From: Mimachlamys varia
Taxonomy: Eukaryota > Mollusca > Bivalvia > Pectinida > Pectinidae
DNA length: 64,000 bases
Assembly (NCBI GenBank): GCA_947623455.1
Contig: OX392529.1
Span: 61,503,686-61,567,685, forward strand
Direction: 5' to 3'
Part shown: in pieces, positions 40,095-60,055 of the stretch
Layout of the letters: every line of letters starts with the position of its first letter
Numbering within the stretch: position 1 is the first letter of the stretch
Position numbers and translations under genes: made by a program
Notes under the pieces: model-generated
Databases searched by the model: none
What the model was told of the DNA's origin: nothing
What the model saw: only the letters and a program-made list of their open reading frames with translations

Positions 40095-40440
40095 AGGCCC
40101 AATATACGTAACTTCAGGGAAATTTTACGTGATTCTCAAAATTTCTGAAAAAAATTCAGTTGATATTCATGCAAAAATAAGCCTAAAACGAAGTAAACCT
40201 GAGCAGTAACTAACAAGAAACGCGATCTTGACAAAAAAAATCCGAAGAATTGAAAATGATTCAGGTGGGGTCCACTTCAACAACAAACCGAAGGTAGAAG
40301 ACGGTTCGAAATGGACGCATGTTTACAAATAGCGAGTCTCAACTGCTGCTGTACCGATAACCGCGAAAGAATAAAGTATAATAAGTTATTAAGCTTCATT
40401 TTCGCTTCAGGTTTTGCCGAAAGTTATGTATATTTGGCCT
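40095..40440. mobile_element. TTAA-flanked MITE, copy 2 (piggyBac-like target)
   Basis: TTAA at 40091-40094 and 40441-40444 flanks AGGCCCAATATACGTAACTT and AAAGTTATGTATATTTGGCCT. It shares GGTGGGG-CCACTTCAA, AACAAACCGAAGGTAGAAGA and GTAAACCTGAGC with copy 1. 346 bp. Confidence 0.8.
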
Positions 40441-40559
40441 TTAAACAAAATTTCCTGTTTAATTTTTGTGTTTGCTTGGACTCTGGACTATGAGGTAACA
40501 AATATACAAATAAATTCCTTGGTATGAACTTTTATCACACATAACTATGCCGAGATAAT

Positions 40560-40645
40560 AACTGCATGTGCCATCTCTGGGGCCCCCAACTCGCAACCCT
40601 TGGCTTTCCAGTCTGATGCTCTAGCGACTAAGCTAAACAGAAGTT
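40560..40645 (-). mobile_element. tRNA-like SINE fragment
   Basis: On the minus strand TTAGCTTAGTCGCTAGAGCA (A box) and GGGTTGCGAGTTGG (B box) are correctly spaced but not foldable into a clean tRNA. Confidence 0.5.
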
Positions 40646-42039
40646 ATATTACCTACAGTTCACGCTTTTAATGCAATCTAATCAATGCACATCTTTTCCA
40701 CAAATATTACGGTTAGTGTTAACGTTGATATGACAATACTCAATAGTTCATTACACTTGTAAAAAGCTTGACATTTTCGGTACTTGATCAGGTCGGGGGA
40801 AACTGCAAATCGGGGCGTTTTGCTTGAAGTCCCGTTCGCCCTAGGTTGTTTCTTCCTAATCTTTCCCAATAGGTGATATTTTTACAAAATAATTTATATG
40901 TTATAAGACATACCACTATTATATATATCAAAAATAACGATTTTAAACTAATTTACTAGGTCTATGTACCAGAAAAATCGTGAATAAATCTGTTTATTTA
41001 TATCACGGAGTCGACGACGGATGTAGTTTAAAGTCTGTAAAAAACGGTTTTTAAGCAAAACATATTAAATAGTCATGATGAGCAGCTTGTAACACGATTA
41101 AATATAAACAGGTTAACATGAAAAAATGACATAAGGTATGTAATTATTATGAAAACACCAAACAACATTTTACTTTTAGGGCGAAACAACCAAGGGCGAA
41201 CTGGATTTAGAGCGAAACGACCCGGATTCTATTATACGCCGATTTGCGGTTTTCCCCGACCTGTTGATGTCATTTGTAACAAAACAAATTCCAGTCAAAG
41301 TGTGCGCCATTGTTACAAAGGCCAACAACAACATTCTTCTTGAAAGTTGTTAACAAAATTGGTCGCAACAGTACTGTCCAGGCACTCTTTTGTGCCACTC
41401 TGGGCACTGTTTGAAACTTTTGGATTCCTTATTTGTTTTCATTCATTCTTTTCTACCATTCCCTGCTTCTATACGGTAAATTAATTCAAAACAAATGTGT
41501 TTGTTACAAATAAGGGTAACTTAGTTCTTAATGTCATCTTTTTCAATATCACAGGATATCATACCTAAACAGTTTTCTTCCAGAAAAGTTACATTCTATT
41601 TGGCCTCTGTCATGCAAAGTTTGGGAACACCCGCCATTTTTAGAGTCTCGTGAGTAACGAGATGTCATAGTCACACTTCTTTGATATTTTTATTTCGTGG
41701 AAAAAATGTATCTCTTGTTTTAAAAAACAAATTATATGTTATAAAATAGTCAAAAAGAGAAAATAAATGAGGAAAAATATATTTATAAAGAAAAACACTG
41801 GGAAAATATTAGGTTGTACTAATAGCAAGTTCGTGAAAGTGCACCAACAACCGTTAGGAACTGCACGAGGAAATGGTTTTGTGCAATAAAATAATGATGT
41901 TAAATCTAGCCTAACTAAAAAAAGATGATAAAAAGATCAAAATTGTAGATAATGCTTCAAAAACAACACTCCGTTTTCGTAAAATTCTAAAACCACAATT
42001 TCTTCTTGTTATTGCTGAGTGCTACATTATATCTTTCGA

Positions 42040-42159
42040 CGCCTTTCGGAATACGTCGCGACCTAAAGCGACGCCATATTATTCAGAAAGTGCTTTGTTC
42101 AAGGCTAATAATGATGCGTCGTTTCTTATTAACGTGACAATACAAGAAATTTAATTGGG
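42040..42159 (+). other. SMARCE1: Candidate 5' non-coding first exon of SMARCE1
   Basis: A strong donor (TTGGG|GTAAGTATG) at 42159/42160 is the best partner for the acceptor at 42820. The start is not known; 42040 is a guess. A GCGACGCCATATT block just inside resembles a YY1-type start-site motif. Confidence 0.4.
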
Positions 42160-42504
42160 GTAAGTATGAAAATTAAGGAATTGACAGCCACTTTGCACTA
42201 TATAACAATTGCTTGTGGTGAAGGTAGTGTGTAAAATTGGCATCATTTTTGGTCTTTGTTACCTTAGCCGGTCCAAAATTATTTCCACACTTGAGTGGTT
42301 TCATCCGCATTTGAAGGCTAGAATAGGCACGAGAACTTTGAGTATTAGCTTATTTATTCCGTAGTCAATTATGAAATTCTTAAGCTTTTTGATACAGTCG
42401 ACTCGTTGAGGTACTCTCTCGTTTCAAAAACAAGTTGAAGTTGTTTCGGCCCCAGTAGTGTTGTACAAGATGTGCATTGATTAGCTTGCCTTGCAACCGT
42501 GAAC

Positions 42505-42600
42505 TGTCTAGTGAGCTCAGCTGTAGAGCATCATGCTGGAGAGCTAAAGCCCAAGGGTCGCAGATTCGAGCCCCAACGACGGCACTAAATGTACCTGAAT
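42505..42600 (+). mobile_element. tRNA-like SINE head in SMARCE1 intron 1
   Basis: AGTGAGCTCAGCTGTAGAGC (A box) and CAGATTCGAGCCCC (B box) are about 45 bases apart on the plus strand. No closing acceptor stem, so it is a SINE head or degraded tRNA, not a working gene. Confidence 0.55.
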
Positions 42601-42840
42601 AAGTTTTCCTGTCCTAATTACAGATTTGTACAAGACGTTTCGATTTTTCCCCAAAAATATATCAGACAATCTCAAAGATTTTAAACATTTGAATAGTAAT
42701 TTGAAAAAAAATGCCGGAGAACCAAGTAGTGAAATGTCTTTTGTATTGATTTCAACATGTAAAATTTACCAATGATATAAAGACAGTATCCATTTAATTG
42801 CTGTGTGTTATTTATTGTAGGTTGACTTTTCATTACCAAG

Positions 42841-51542
<8,702 letters not shown>

Positions 51543-52940
51543 GTAAGCATCTTATTCACTGTTGTCACTGTGCATGTAGTTTGTGTGGTTTTAAAAGACA
51601 ACTTCTAGGGGAAATGTTTGGTAAAAAGTACAGGAGCAGCTCGGCTATGGAAGGTAGTGGTACATGTTAATAACTGGGGAGTAATATTTACTGAGGTTCA
51701 CTGTTTAGGAACAGAGGCATGCGGTACAGAGCCTGTGGGAGTAGGGGCTTGGTGTGAGGGTTCTCCCAGGCTACAGCTAGCTACACACTTCAGCAGACCC
51801 TCCGTAATGTACAGATACAAGTGTCTTTTAACAGTACGCAGCATACATATATGTGAAAACCCTGTGATTAAACTCCTACAGCGATGTGGAAATGTGTATA
51901 TTGATGTATGTTAGGATGTTAGACTAGTCATGTGCTTGTCAGACATATTTATACATGAGAATGCTATATGAGCAGATGAGTTGGGAATGAGGTGCATGTG
52001 TAGGGATGGTGAGCATGTTTAATGTACATATAACTAGTGGACAATGTGTATATAGCTCTAGTGCATTCTTCAGTTCTGTGCGTCAAGGAAAATATCACAG
52101 CAACCTACTGTACATTTGGTAAGCAGTATGTTAGTAAATGCTAATTAATAATTTAGTCATGATAGCCTATAGAAGTTGCCTCTAGCTATTCATATATCTT
52201 AAATAAATTTCATGCATTAAAGAAAATATATTAAATACTTTTAACATAAAACTGAGATTTTAATTCTAGTATGTATAAAATGCATTGTGTAAGAACTGAT
52301 TTGAACAAGTTCCATGTTGGTGTGAGAGGTTATAGGTAGTCCAGGTGATGCATGATGTACTTATGTTAGCATGTAGTGGCGACTCTTATACATAGCATTA
52401 GCACATCATACGGCTCCAGCAGATTCATCCTCTTATCTCCTAAAAGGCAACTAGCTATTAAACATTTCTAATGAAAATAATAAAAAAATATAACCACAAA
52501 AAGCTAGGTCATTTGATACACTATTAAAGGTCACAGCCTTGTGTGTAAAAGGAAAGGTCAGAGTTCAGTCTGTAAAATACAAGGTCAAAGATTGCATATT
52601 GCATTGACAGGGAAATGTGTCAGGTTGAAATTGCATGTCAGAGGTAGAAGTTTTACATATAATAAGCTGTAAGATTTCACTGTTATGAGGGAGTAAAGGT
52701 AAGGACCAGTTTCAGTAACTAGGATTCAGTTGATTTGCCATTTTATCATATAAGCAGCATGGTAAGCTTTGTCAGTAATTACGTCCAGTTTCCTCCCCTT
52801 GGTTCCAAACATGGTATCCAGACTCCAGAAATTAATAAGATTTTATATAGAATCACAAAGTTTCAATAAGATTTTAGTAAAGCGTTTTATATATATATAT
52901 AAAGAAAACTATTGTATGATGTTACATTTGTGTTGCAATT
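51543..52940. other. DNA downstream of SMARCE1 exon 14, no firm exon
   Basis: Presumed intron. Several AGGTCAAAG and AAGGTCAAAG blocks at 52520-52590 look like pieces of the GGTCAAGGTCA element family. Nothing else recognised. Confidence 0.4.
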
Positions 52941-52944
52941 TGAG

Positions 52945-53930
52945 TTAACAAAGACAGCAAGTCTTGTCTACCAGTCATTAGGAAAGGTGATAGTAGAGCA
53001 AGTCTACCAGTCATAAGGGACAGTGATAGTAGAGTTAGTCTACCAGTCATTAGGAAAGGTGATAGTAGAGTTAGTCTACCAGTCATTACGGACAGTGATA
53101 GTAGAGTTAGTCTACCAGTCATTACGGACAGTGATAGTAGAGCTAGTCTACCAGTCATTACGGACAGTGATAGTAGAGTAAGTCTACCAGTCATTACGTA
53201 CAATGATAGTAGAGTTAGTCTACCAGTCATTACGGACAGTGATAGTAGAGCTAGTCTACCAGTCATTAGTGACAGTGATAGTAGAGTTAGTCTACCAGTC
53301 ATTAGGGACAGTATTAGTAGAGCTAGTCTACCAGTCATTAGGGACAGTGATAGTAGAGTTAGTCTACCAGTCATTAGGGACAGTGATAGTAGAGTTAGTC
53401 TACCAGTCATTAGGAAAGGTGATAGTAGAGTTAGTCTACCAGTCATTACGGACAGTGATAGTAGAGTTAGTCTACCAGTCATTACGGACAGTGATAGTAG
53501 AGCTAGTCTACCAGTCATTACGGACAGTGATAGTAGAGTAAGTCTACCAGTCATTACGTACAATGATAGTAGAGTTAGTCTACCAGTCATTACGGACAGT
53601 GATAGTAGAGCTAGTCTACCAGTCATTAGTGACAGTGATAGTAGAGTTAGTCTACCAGTCATTAGGGACAGTGATAGTAGAGCTAGTCTACCAGTCATTA
53701 GGGACAGTGATAGTAGAGTTAGTCTACCAGTCATTAGGGACAGATAGTAGAGTTAGTCTACCAGTCATTAGAGAAATCGATAGTAGAGTTAGTCTACCAG
53801 TCATTACGGACAGTGATAGTAGAGCTAGTCTACCAGTCATTACGGACAGTGATAGTAGAGTTTGTTTACCAGTCTTAAGAGAAATCGATAGTAGAGTTAG
53901 TCTACCAGTCATAAGGGACACTGATAGAGC
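52945..53930 (+). repeat. 36-bp minisatellite, about 27 copies, open reading frame through most of it
   Basis: The unit is GACAGTGATAGTAGAGTTAG plus TCTACCAGTCATTACG, 12 codons reading DSDSRVSLPVIT/R. That frame is open from an AG at 52944 to a TAG at 53745, where a 2-bp deletion breaks the register. It would fit the phase of SMARCE1 exon 14, but a repeat of 3n length without a stop is open by default. Coding status is unproven. Confidence 0.9.
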
Positions 53931-56900
53931 CAGAGTTAGCGTACTGGTCCTAAGACAGGTATATCTAGGCTAGAGTTAGTGTACTGGTCTTAAGACAGGT
54001 ATATCTGACCTTGAGCTAGGTATCTGATCCTAGGACAGGTATATTTGAGCCAAAGTTAGCTAACTGGTCCTAAGACAGGTATATCTGAGCTTGAGCTATA
54101 GTTAATTGGTCCTAAGACAGGTATATCTGGGCTAGAGTAAACTAACTGGTCCTAGGACATGTATATCTAGGCTAGAGTTAACTAACTGGTCCTAAGACAG
54201 GTATATCTAGGCTAGAGTTAGCTAACTGGTTTTTGGACAGGTATATCTGGGCTAGAGGTAACTAACTGGTCCTAAGACAGGTATATCTGAGCTAGAGTTA
54301 ACTAATTGGTCCTAGGACAGGTATATCTGAGCTAGAGTTAACTAACTGGTTCTAAGACAGGTATATCTGAGCTAGAGTTAACTAACTGGTCCTAAGACAG
54401 GTATATCTGGGCTAGAGTTAACTAACTGGTTCTAAGACAGGTATATCTGAGCTAGAGTTAACTAACTGGTCCTAAGACAGGTATATCTGAACTAGAGTTA
54501 GCTAACTGGTTTTTGGACAGGTATAGCTAGGCTAGAGTTAACTAACTGGTTCTAAGACAGGTATATCTGAGCTAGAGTTAACTAACTGGTCCTAAGACAG
54601 GTATATCTGAGCTAGAGTTAGCTAACTGGTTCTAAGACAGGTATATCTGAGCTAGAGTTAACTAATTGGTCCTAAGACAGGTATATCTAGGCTAGAGTTA
54701 ACTAACTGGTTCTAAGACAGGTATATCTGAACTAGAGTTAACTAACTGGTCCTAAGACAGGTATATCTGAGCTAGAGTTAACTAACTGGTCCTTGGACAG
54801 GTATATCTGGGCTGGAGTTAGCTAACTGGATCTAAGACAGGTATATCTAAGCTTGAGCTAGCTAACTGGTCCTAAGACAGGTATATCTGAACTAGAGTTA
54901 ACTAACTGGTCCTAAGACAGGTATATCTAGGCTGGAGTTAGCTAACTGGTCCTAAGACAGGTATATCTGAGCTAGAGTTAGCTAACTGGTCCTAAGACAG
55001 GTATATCTGAGCTAGAGTTAGCTTACTGGTCCTAAGACAGGTATATCTGAGCTAGAGTTAGCTAACTGGTTCTAAGACAGGTATATCTAGGCTAGAGTTA
55101 ACTAACTGGTTTTTGGACCGGTATATCTGAGCTAGAGTTAGCTAACTGGTCCTAAGACAGGTATATCTGGGCTAGAGTTAACTAACTGGTTCTAAGACAG
55201 GTATATCTAGGCTAGAGTTAACTAACTGGTTCTAAGACAGGTATATCTGAGCTAGAGTTAACTAACTGGTCCTAAGACAGGTATATCTGAGCTAGAGTTA
55301 GCTAACTGGTTCTAAGACAGGTATATCTGAACTAGAGTTAACTAACTGGTCCTAAGACAGGTATATCTAGGCTGGAGTTAGCTAACTGGTCCTAAGACAG
55401 GTATATCTGAGCTAGAGTTAGCTAACTGGTCCTAAGACAGGTATATCTGAGCTAGAGTTAGCTAACTGGTCCTAAGACAGGTATATCTGAGCTAGAGTTA
55501 GCTAACTGGTTCTAAGACAGGTATATCTAGGCTAGAGTTAACTAACTGGTTTTTGGACAGGTATATCTGAGCTAGAGTTAGCTAACTGGTCCTAAGACAG
55601 GTATATCTGGGCTAGAGTTAACTAACTGGTTCTAAGACAGGTATATCTAGGCTAGAGTTAACTAACTGGTTCTAAGACAGGTATATCTGAGCTAGAGTTA
55701 ACTAACTGGTCCTAAGACAGGTATATCTGAGCTAGAGTTAGCTAACTGGTTCTAAGACAGGTATATCTGAACTAGAGTTAGCTAACTGGTTTTTGGACAG
55801 GTATAGCTAGGCTAGAGTTAACTAACTGGTTCTAAGACAGGTATATCTGAGCTAGAGTTAACTAACTGGTCCTAAGACAGGTATATCTGAGCTAGAGTTA
55901 GCTAACTGGTTCTAAGACAGGTATATCTGAGCTAGAGTTAACTAATTGGTCCTAAGACAGGTATATCTAGGCTAGAGTTAACTAACTGGTTCTAAGACAG
56001 GTATATCTGAGCTAGAGTTAGCTAACTGGTCCTTGGACAGGTATATCTAGGCTGGAGTTAGCTAACTGGTCCTTGGACAGGTATATCTGAGCTAGAGTTA
56101 GCTAACTGGTCCTAAGACAGGTATATCTGAGCTAGAGTTAGCTAACTGGTCCTAGGACAGGTATATCTGAGCTAGAGTTAGCTAACTGGTCCTAAGACAG
56201 GTATATCTGAGCTAGAGTTAGCTAACTGGTTCTAAGACAGGTATATCTAGGCTAGAGTTAACTAACTGGCTCTAAGACAGGTATATCTGAGCTAGAGTTA
56301 ACTAACTGGTCCTAAGACAGGTATATCTGAGCTAGAGTTAACTAACTGGTTCTAAGACAGGTATATCTGAGCTAGAGTTAGCTAACTGGTTCTAAGACAG
56401 GTATATCTAGGCTAGAGTTAACTAACTGGTTCTAAGACAGGTATATCTGAGCTAGAGTTAACTAACTGGTCCTAAGACAGGTATATCTGGGCTAGAGTTA
56501 ACTAACTGGTTCTTAGACAGGTATATCTAGGCTAGAGTTAACTAACTGGTTCTAAGACAGGTATATCTGAGCTAGAGTTAGCTAACTGGTCCTTGGACAG
56601 GTATATCTAGGCTGGAGTTAGCTAACTGGTCCTTGGACAGGTATATCTGAGCTAGAGTTAGCTAACTGGTCCTAAGACAGGTATATCTGAGCTAGAGTTA
56701 GCTAACTGGTCCTAGGACAGGTATATCTGAGCTAGAGTTAGCTAACTGGTCCTAAGACAGGTATATCTGAGCTAGAGTTAACTAACTGGTTCTAAGACAG
56801 GTATATCTGAACTAGAGTTAACTAACTGGTTCTAAGACAGGTATATCTGAACTAGAGTTAGCTAACTGGTCCTAAGACAGGTATATCTGAGCTAGAGTTA

Positions 56901-58325
56901 ACTAACTGGTCCTTGGACAGGTATATCTGAGCTAGAGTTAGTGTACTGGTCTTAAGACAGGTATATCTGACCTTGAGCTAGGTATCTGGTCCTAGGACAG
57001 GTATATTTGAGCCAAAGTTAGCTAACTGGTTCTAAGACAGGTATATCTGTGCTTGAGATAAGACAGGTATATCTGGGCTAGAGTAAACTTATTGGTCCTA
57101 AGACAGGTATATCTGGGCTAGAGTTAACTAATTGGTCCTAAGACAGGTATATCTGGGCTAGAGTTAACTAATTGGTCCTAGGACATGTATATCTAGGCTA
57201 GAGTTAACTAATTGGTCCTAAGACAGGTATATCTGAGCTAGAGTTAACTTATTGGTCCTAGGACATGTATATCTAGGCTAGAGTTAACTAATTGGTCCTA
57301 GGACATGTATATCTAGGCTAGAGTTAACTAATTGGTCCTAAGACAGGTATATCTGAGCTAGAGTTAACTAATTGGTCCCAAGACAGGTATATCTAGGCTG
57401 GAGTTAGCTAACTGGTCCTAAGACAGGTATATCTGAACTAGAGTTAGCATACTGGTCCTAAGACAGGTATATCTGGGCTGGAGTTAGCATACTGGTCCTA
57501 AGACAGGTATATCTGAACTAGAGTTAGCATACTGGTCCTAAGACAGGTATATCTGGGCTGGAGTTAGCTAACTGGTCCTAAGACAGGTATATCTAGGCTA
57601 GAGTTAACTAACTGGTTTTTGGACAGGTATATCTAAGCTAGAGTTAGCTAACTGGTCCTAAGACAGGTATATCTGGGCTAGAGTTAACTAACTGGTCCTA
57701 AGACAGGTATATCTGGGCTAGAGTTAACTAACTGGTCCTAAGACAGGTATATCTGGGCTAGGGTTAACTAACTGGTCCTAAGACAGGTATATCTGGGCTA
57801 GAGTTAACTAACTGGTCCTAAGACAGGTATATCTGGGCTAGAGTTAACTAACTGGTCCTAAGACAGGTATATCTGAGCTAGAGTTAACTAATTGGTCCTA
57901 GGACAGGTATATCTGAGCTAGAGTTAGCTAACTGGTCCTAAGACAGGTATATCTGGGCTGGAGTTAGCTAACTGGTTCTAAGACAGGTATATCTGAGCTA
58001 GAGTTAGCGTACTGGTCCTAAGACAGGTATATCTAGGCTAGAGTTAACTAACTGGTTCTAAGACAGGTATATCTGAGCTAGAGTTAACTAACTGGTCCTA
58101 AGACAGGTATATCTAAGCTAGAGTTAGCTAACTGGTTCTTGGACAGGTATATCTAGGCTAGAGTTAACTAACTGGTCCTTGGACAGGTATATCTGAGCTA
58201 GAGTTAGCTAACTGGTCCTTGGACAGGTATATCTGAGCTAGAGTTAGCTAACTGGTTCTAAGACAGGTATATCTGAGCTAGAGTTAGTGTACTGGTTCTA
58301 AGACAGGTAAATCTGAGCTAGAGTG
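53930..58325. repeat. 40-bp minisatellite, about 108 copies, with higher-order repeats
   Basis: The unit is GCTAGAGTTAACTAACTGGT plus CCTAAGACAGGTATATCTGA. It contains a 10-bp palindrome GTTAGCTAAC in many copies and a donor-like AAGACAG|GTATAT in all. The rare TTTTTGGAC variant shows block duplication: 55111 and 55551 are 440 bp (11 units) apart, and 54511 and 55791 are 1,280 bp (32 units) apart. Confidence 0.97.
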
Positions 58326-58329
58326 GTGT

Positions 58330-59085
58330 TTTTAAACCTACACACAGCCTGGTATTTTTAGATCTAACCGCATGTGTATACTACTGACCACTCACACATT
58401 AACATAATACTAATATATATGTAACCAGCAGTATGTTATTAGGGGATGGCAAACCTGTATCATAATTAAGATCTTGCTCTTTGCTCCTTCTATATATTTT
58501 GTTTTTTTTTCTATTTCAGTTTTGTTCTGTTAACCCTTGTTTTGTTTGTTTCTTTCCTCCTATTTGATTTTCTGTTGACATATATTTTTTTCTGTTATCA
58601 ATCCATATTTTATTTTGTGTTAAAATTACCTCACGTTAGACCTATGTAACTTTGATTTTATCACCTGCCCTTTGAACCCACACTCGTTTTGCACACTTTT
58701 GAAATGGTTAGAGTGTGGTTTCAACCTAAGCTTAATGCCATCACAGGTTTACTATTAATAGATGATCTACAGCATGTGGAGATTTCTGTAAAGGGAGATA
58801 AAAACCATTGATTCTGCCTGTCATTTGGATACAAAGGCGAGCACCACAACCCCTTCTTACTCGGGTCCTCCGAAGCTGAAAATGAAAAACAAAATGTGAA
58901 AAATTGATAAGTCGAAGATCTAAACCAGTTGATAATATTTTACATCATTCTAGTATATTGATTGATATTGTAAAACCTTTTTCTGATTTAATGTAAACCA
59001 TTCCTTTATTTTTGTATCAGGAAATGACTTTTCCTGCGACTGTATTTACTAGTTTCTATTTACTTGTATAAAGAAACCCAGTCAG
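58330..59085. other. Unique sequence between two arrays
   Basis: AT-rich DNA with a T-run and an acceptor-like CTATTTCAG at 58511-58519. Read in the SMARCE1 phase this gives only a few codons before a stop. No gene supported. Confidence 0.4.
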
Positions 59086-59089
59086 GATT

Positions 59090-60055
59090 GTTTGGGACAT
59101 CACCGTTGTGTTGGGGCACAGTCTTGGGCATTAGGGTTGTGTTGGGGCACAGTCTTGGGCATTAGGGTTGTGTTGGGGCACAGTATGGGACATTATGGTT
59201 GTGTTGGGGCACAGTCTTGGGCATTAGGGTTGTGTTGGGGCACAGTATGGGACATTAGGGTTGTGTTGGTGCACACAGTGTGGGACATTAGGGTTGTGTT
59301 GGGGCACAGTCTTGGGCATTAGGGTTGTGTTGGGGCACAGTCTTGGGCATTAGGGTTGTGTTGGTGCACACAGTGTGGGACATTAGGGTTGTGTTGGGGC
59401 ACAGTATGGGACATTAGGGTTGTGTTGGGGCACAGTATGGGACATTAGGGTTGTGTTGGGGCACACAGTCTGGGACATTGGGGTTGTGTTGGTGCACACA
59501 GTCTGGGATATTTGGGTTGTGTTGGGGCACACAGTCTGAGACATTGGGGTTGTGTTGGGGCACAGTCTTGGGCATTAGGGTTGTGTTGGGGCACAGTATG
59601 GGACATTAGGGTTGTGTTGGGGCACACAGTGTGGGACATTAGGGTTGTGTTGGGGCACAGTCTTGGGCATTAGGGTTGTGTTGGGGCACAGTCTTGGGCA
59701 TTAGGGTTGTGTTGGTGCACACAGTGTGGGACATTAGGGTTGTGTTGGGGCACAGTATGGGACATTAGGGTTGTGTTGGGGCACAGTATGGGACATTAGG
59801 GTTGTGTTGGGGCACAGTATGGGACATTAGGGTTGTGTTGGGGCACAGTCTTGGGCATTAGGGTTGTGTTGGGGCACAGTCTTGGGCATTAGGGTTTTGT
59901 TGGGGCACAGTCTTGGGCATTAGGGTTGTGTTGGGGCACACAGTGTGGGACATTAGGGTTGTGTTGGTGTACATAGTCTGGGACATTAGGGTTTGTGTTG
60001 GGGCACAGTATGGGACATTATGGTTATGTTGGGGCACAGTATGGGACATCACAGG
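59090..60055. repeat. 31-bp G-run-rich minisatellite, about 31 copies
   Basis: The unit is GGGCATTAGGGTTGTGTTGG plus GGCACAGTCTT, with 29- to 33-bp variants (GGGACATT, CACACAGT). Each unit has four G-runs of three or more on the plus strand. Confidence 0.95.

Larger units (their letters stand above)
38638..42040. other. Intergenic region between TOPBP1 and SMARCE1
   Basis: About 3.4 kb without a supported coding exon. It should hold the TOPBP1 non-coding first exon and both promoters, but no TATA box or CpG-rich core stands out. It contains tRNA-like SINE pieces (38935-39030, 40560-40645) and a TTAA MITE. The rest is AT-rich unique DNA. Confidence 0.6.

Noticed and set aside
41149..41343. 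64-residue plus-strand frame
   Set aside because: No similarity recognised, no splice or start context, AT-rich intergenic DNA.
42505..42600. A tRNA gene
   Set aside because: A and B boxes are present but no acceptor stem or clean cloverleaf; SINE head is more likely.
52922..53734. 270-residue minus-strand frame of MTGRLTLLSLSL repeats
   Set aside because: It is the complement of the 36-bp array; open only because the unit has 3n length and no stop. No splice or start support.
59090..60055. Interstitial telomere from TTAGGG
   Set aside because: TTAGGG occurs once per 31-bp unit within other sequence, not in tandem.
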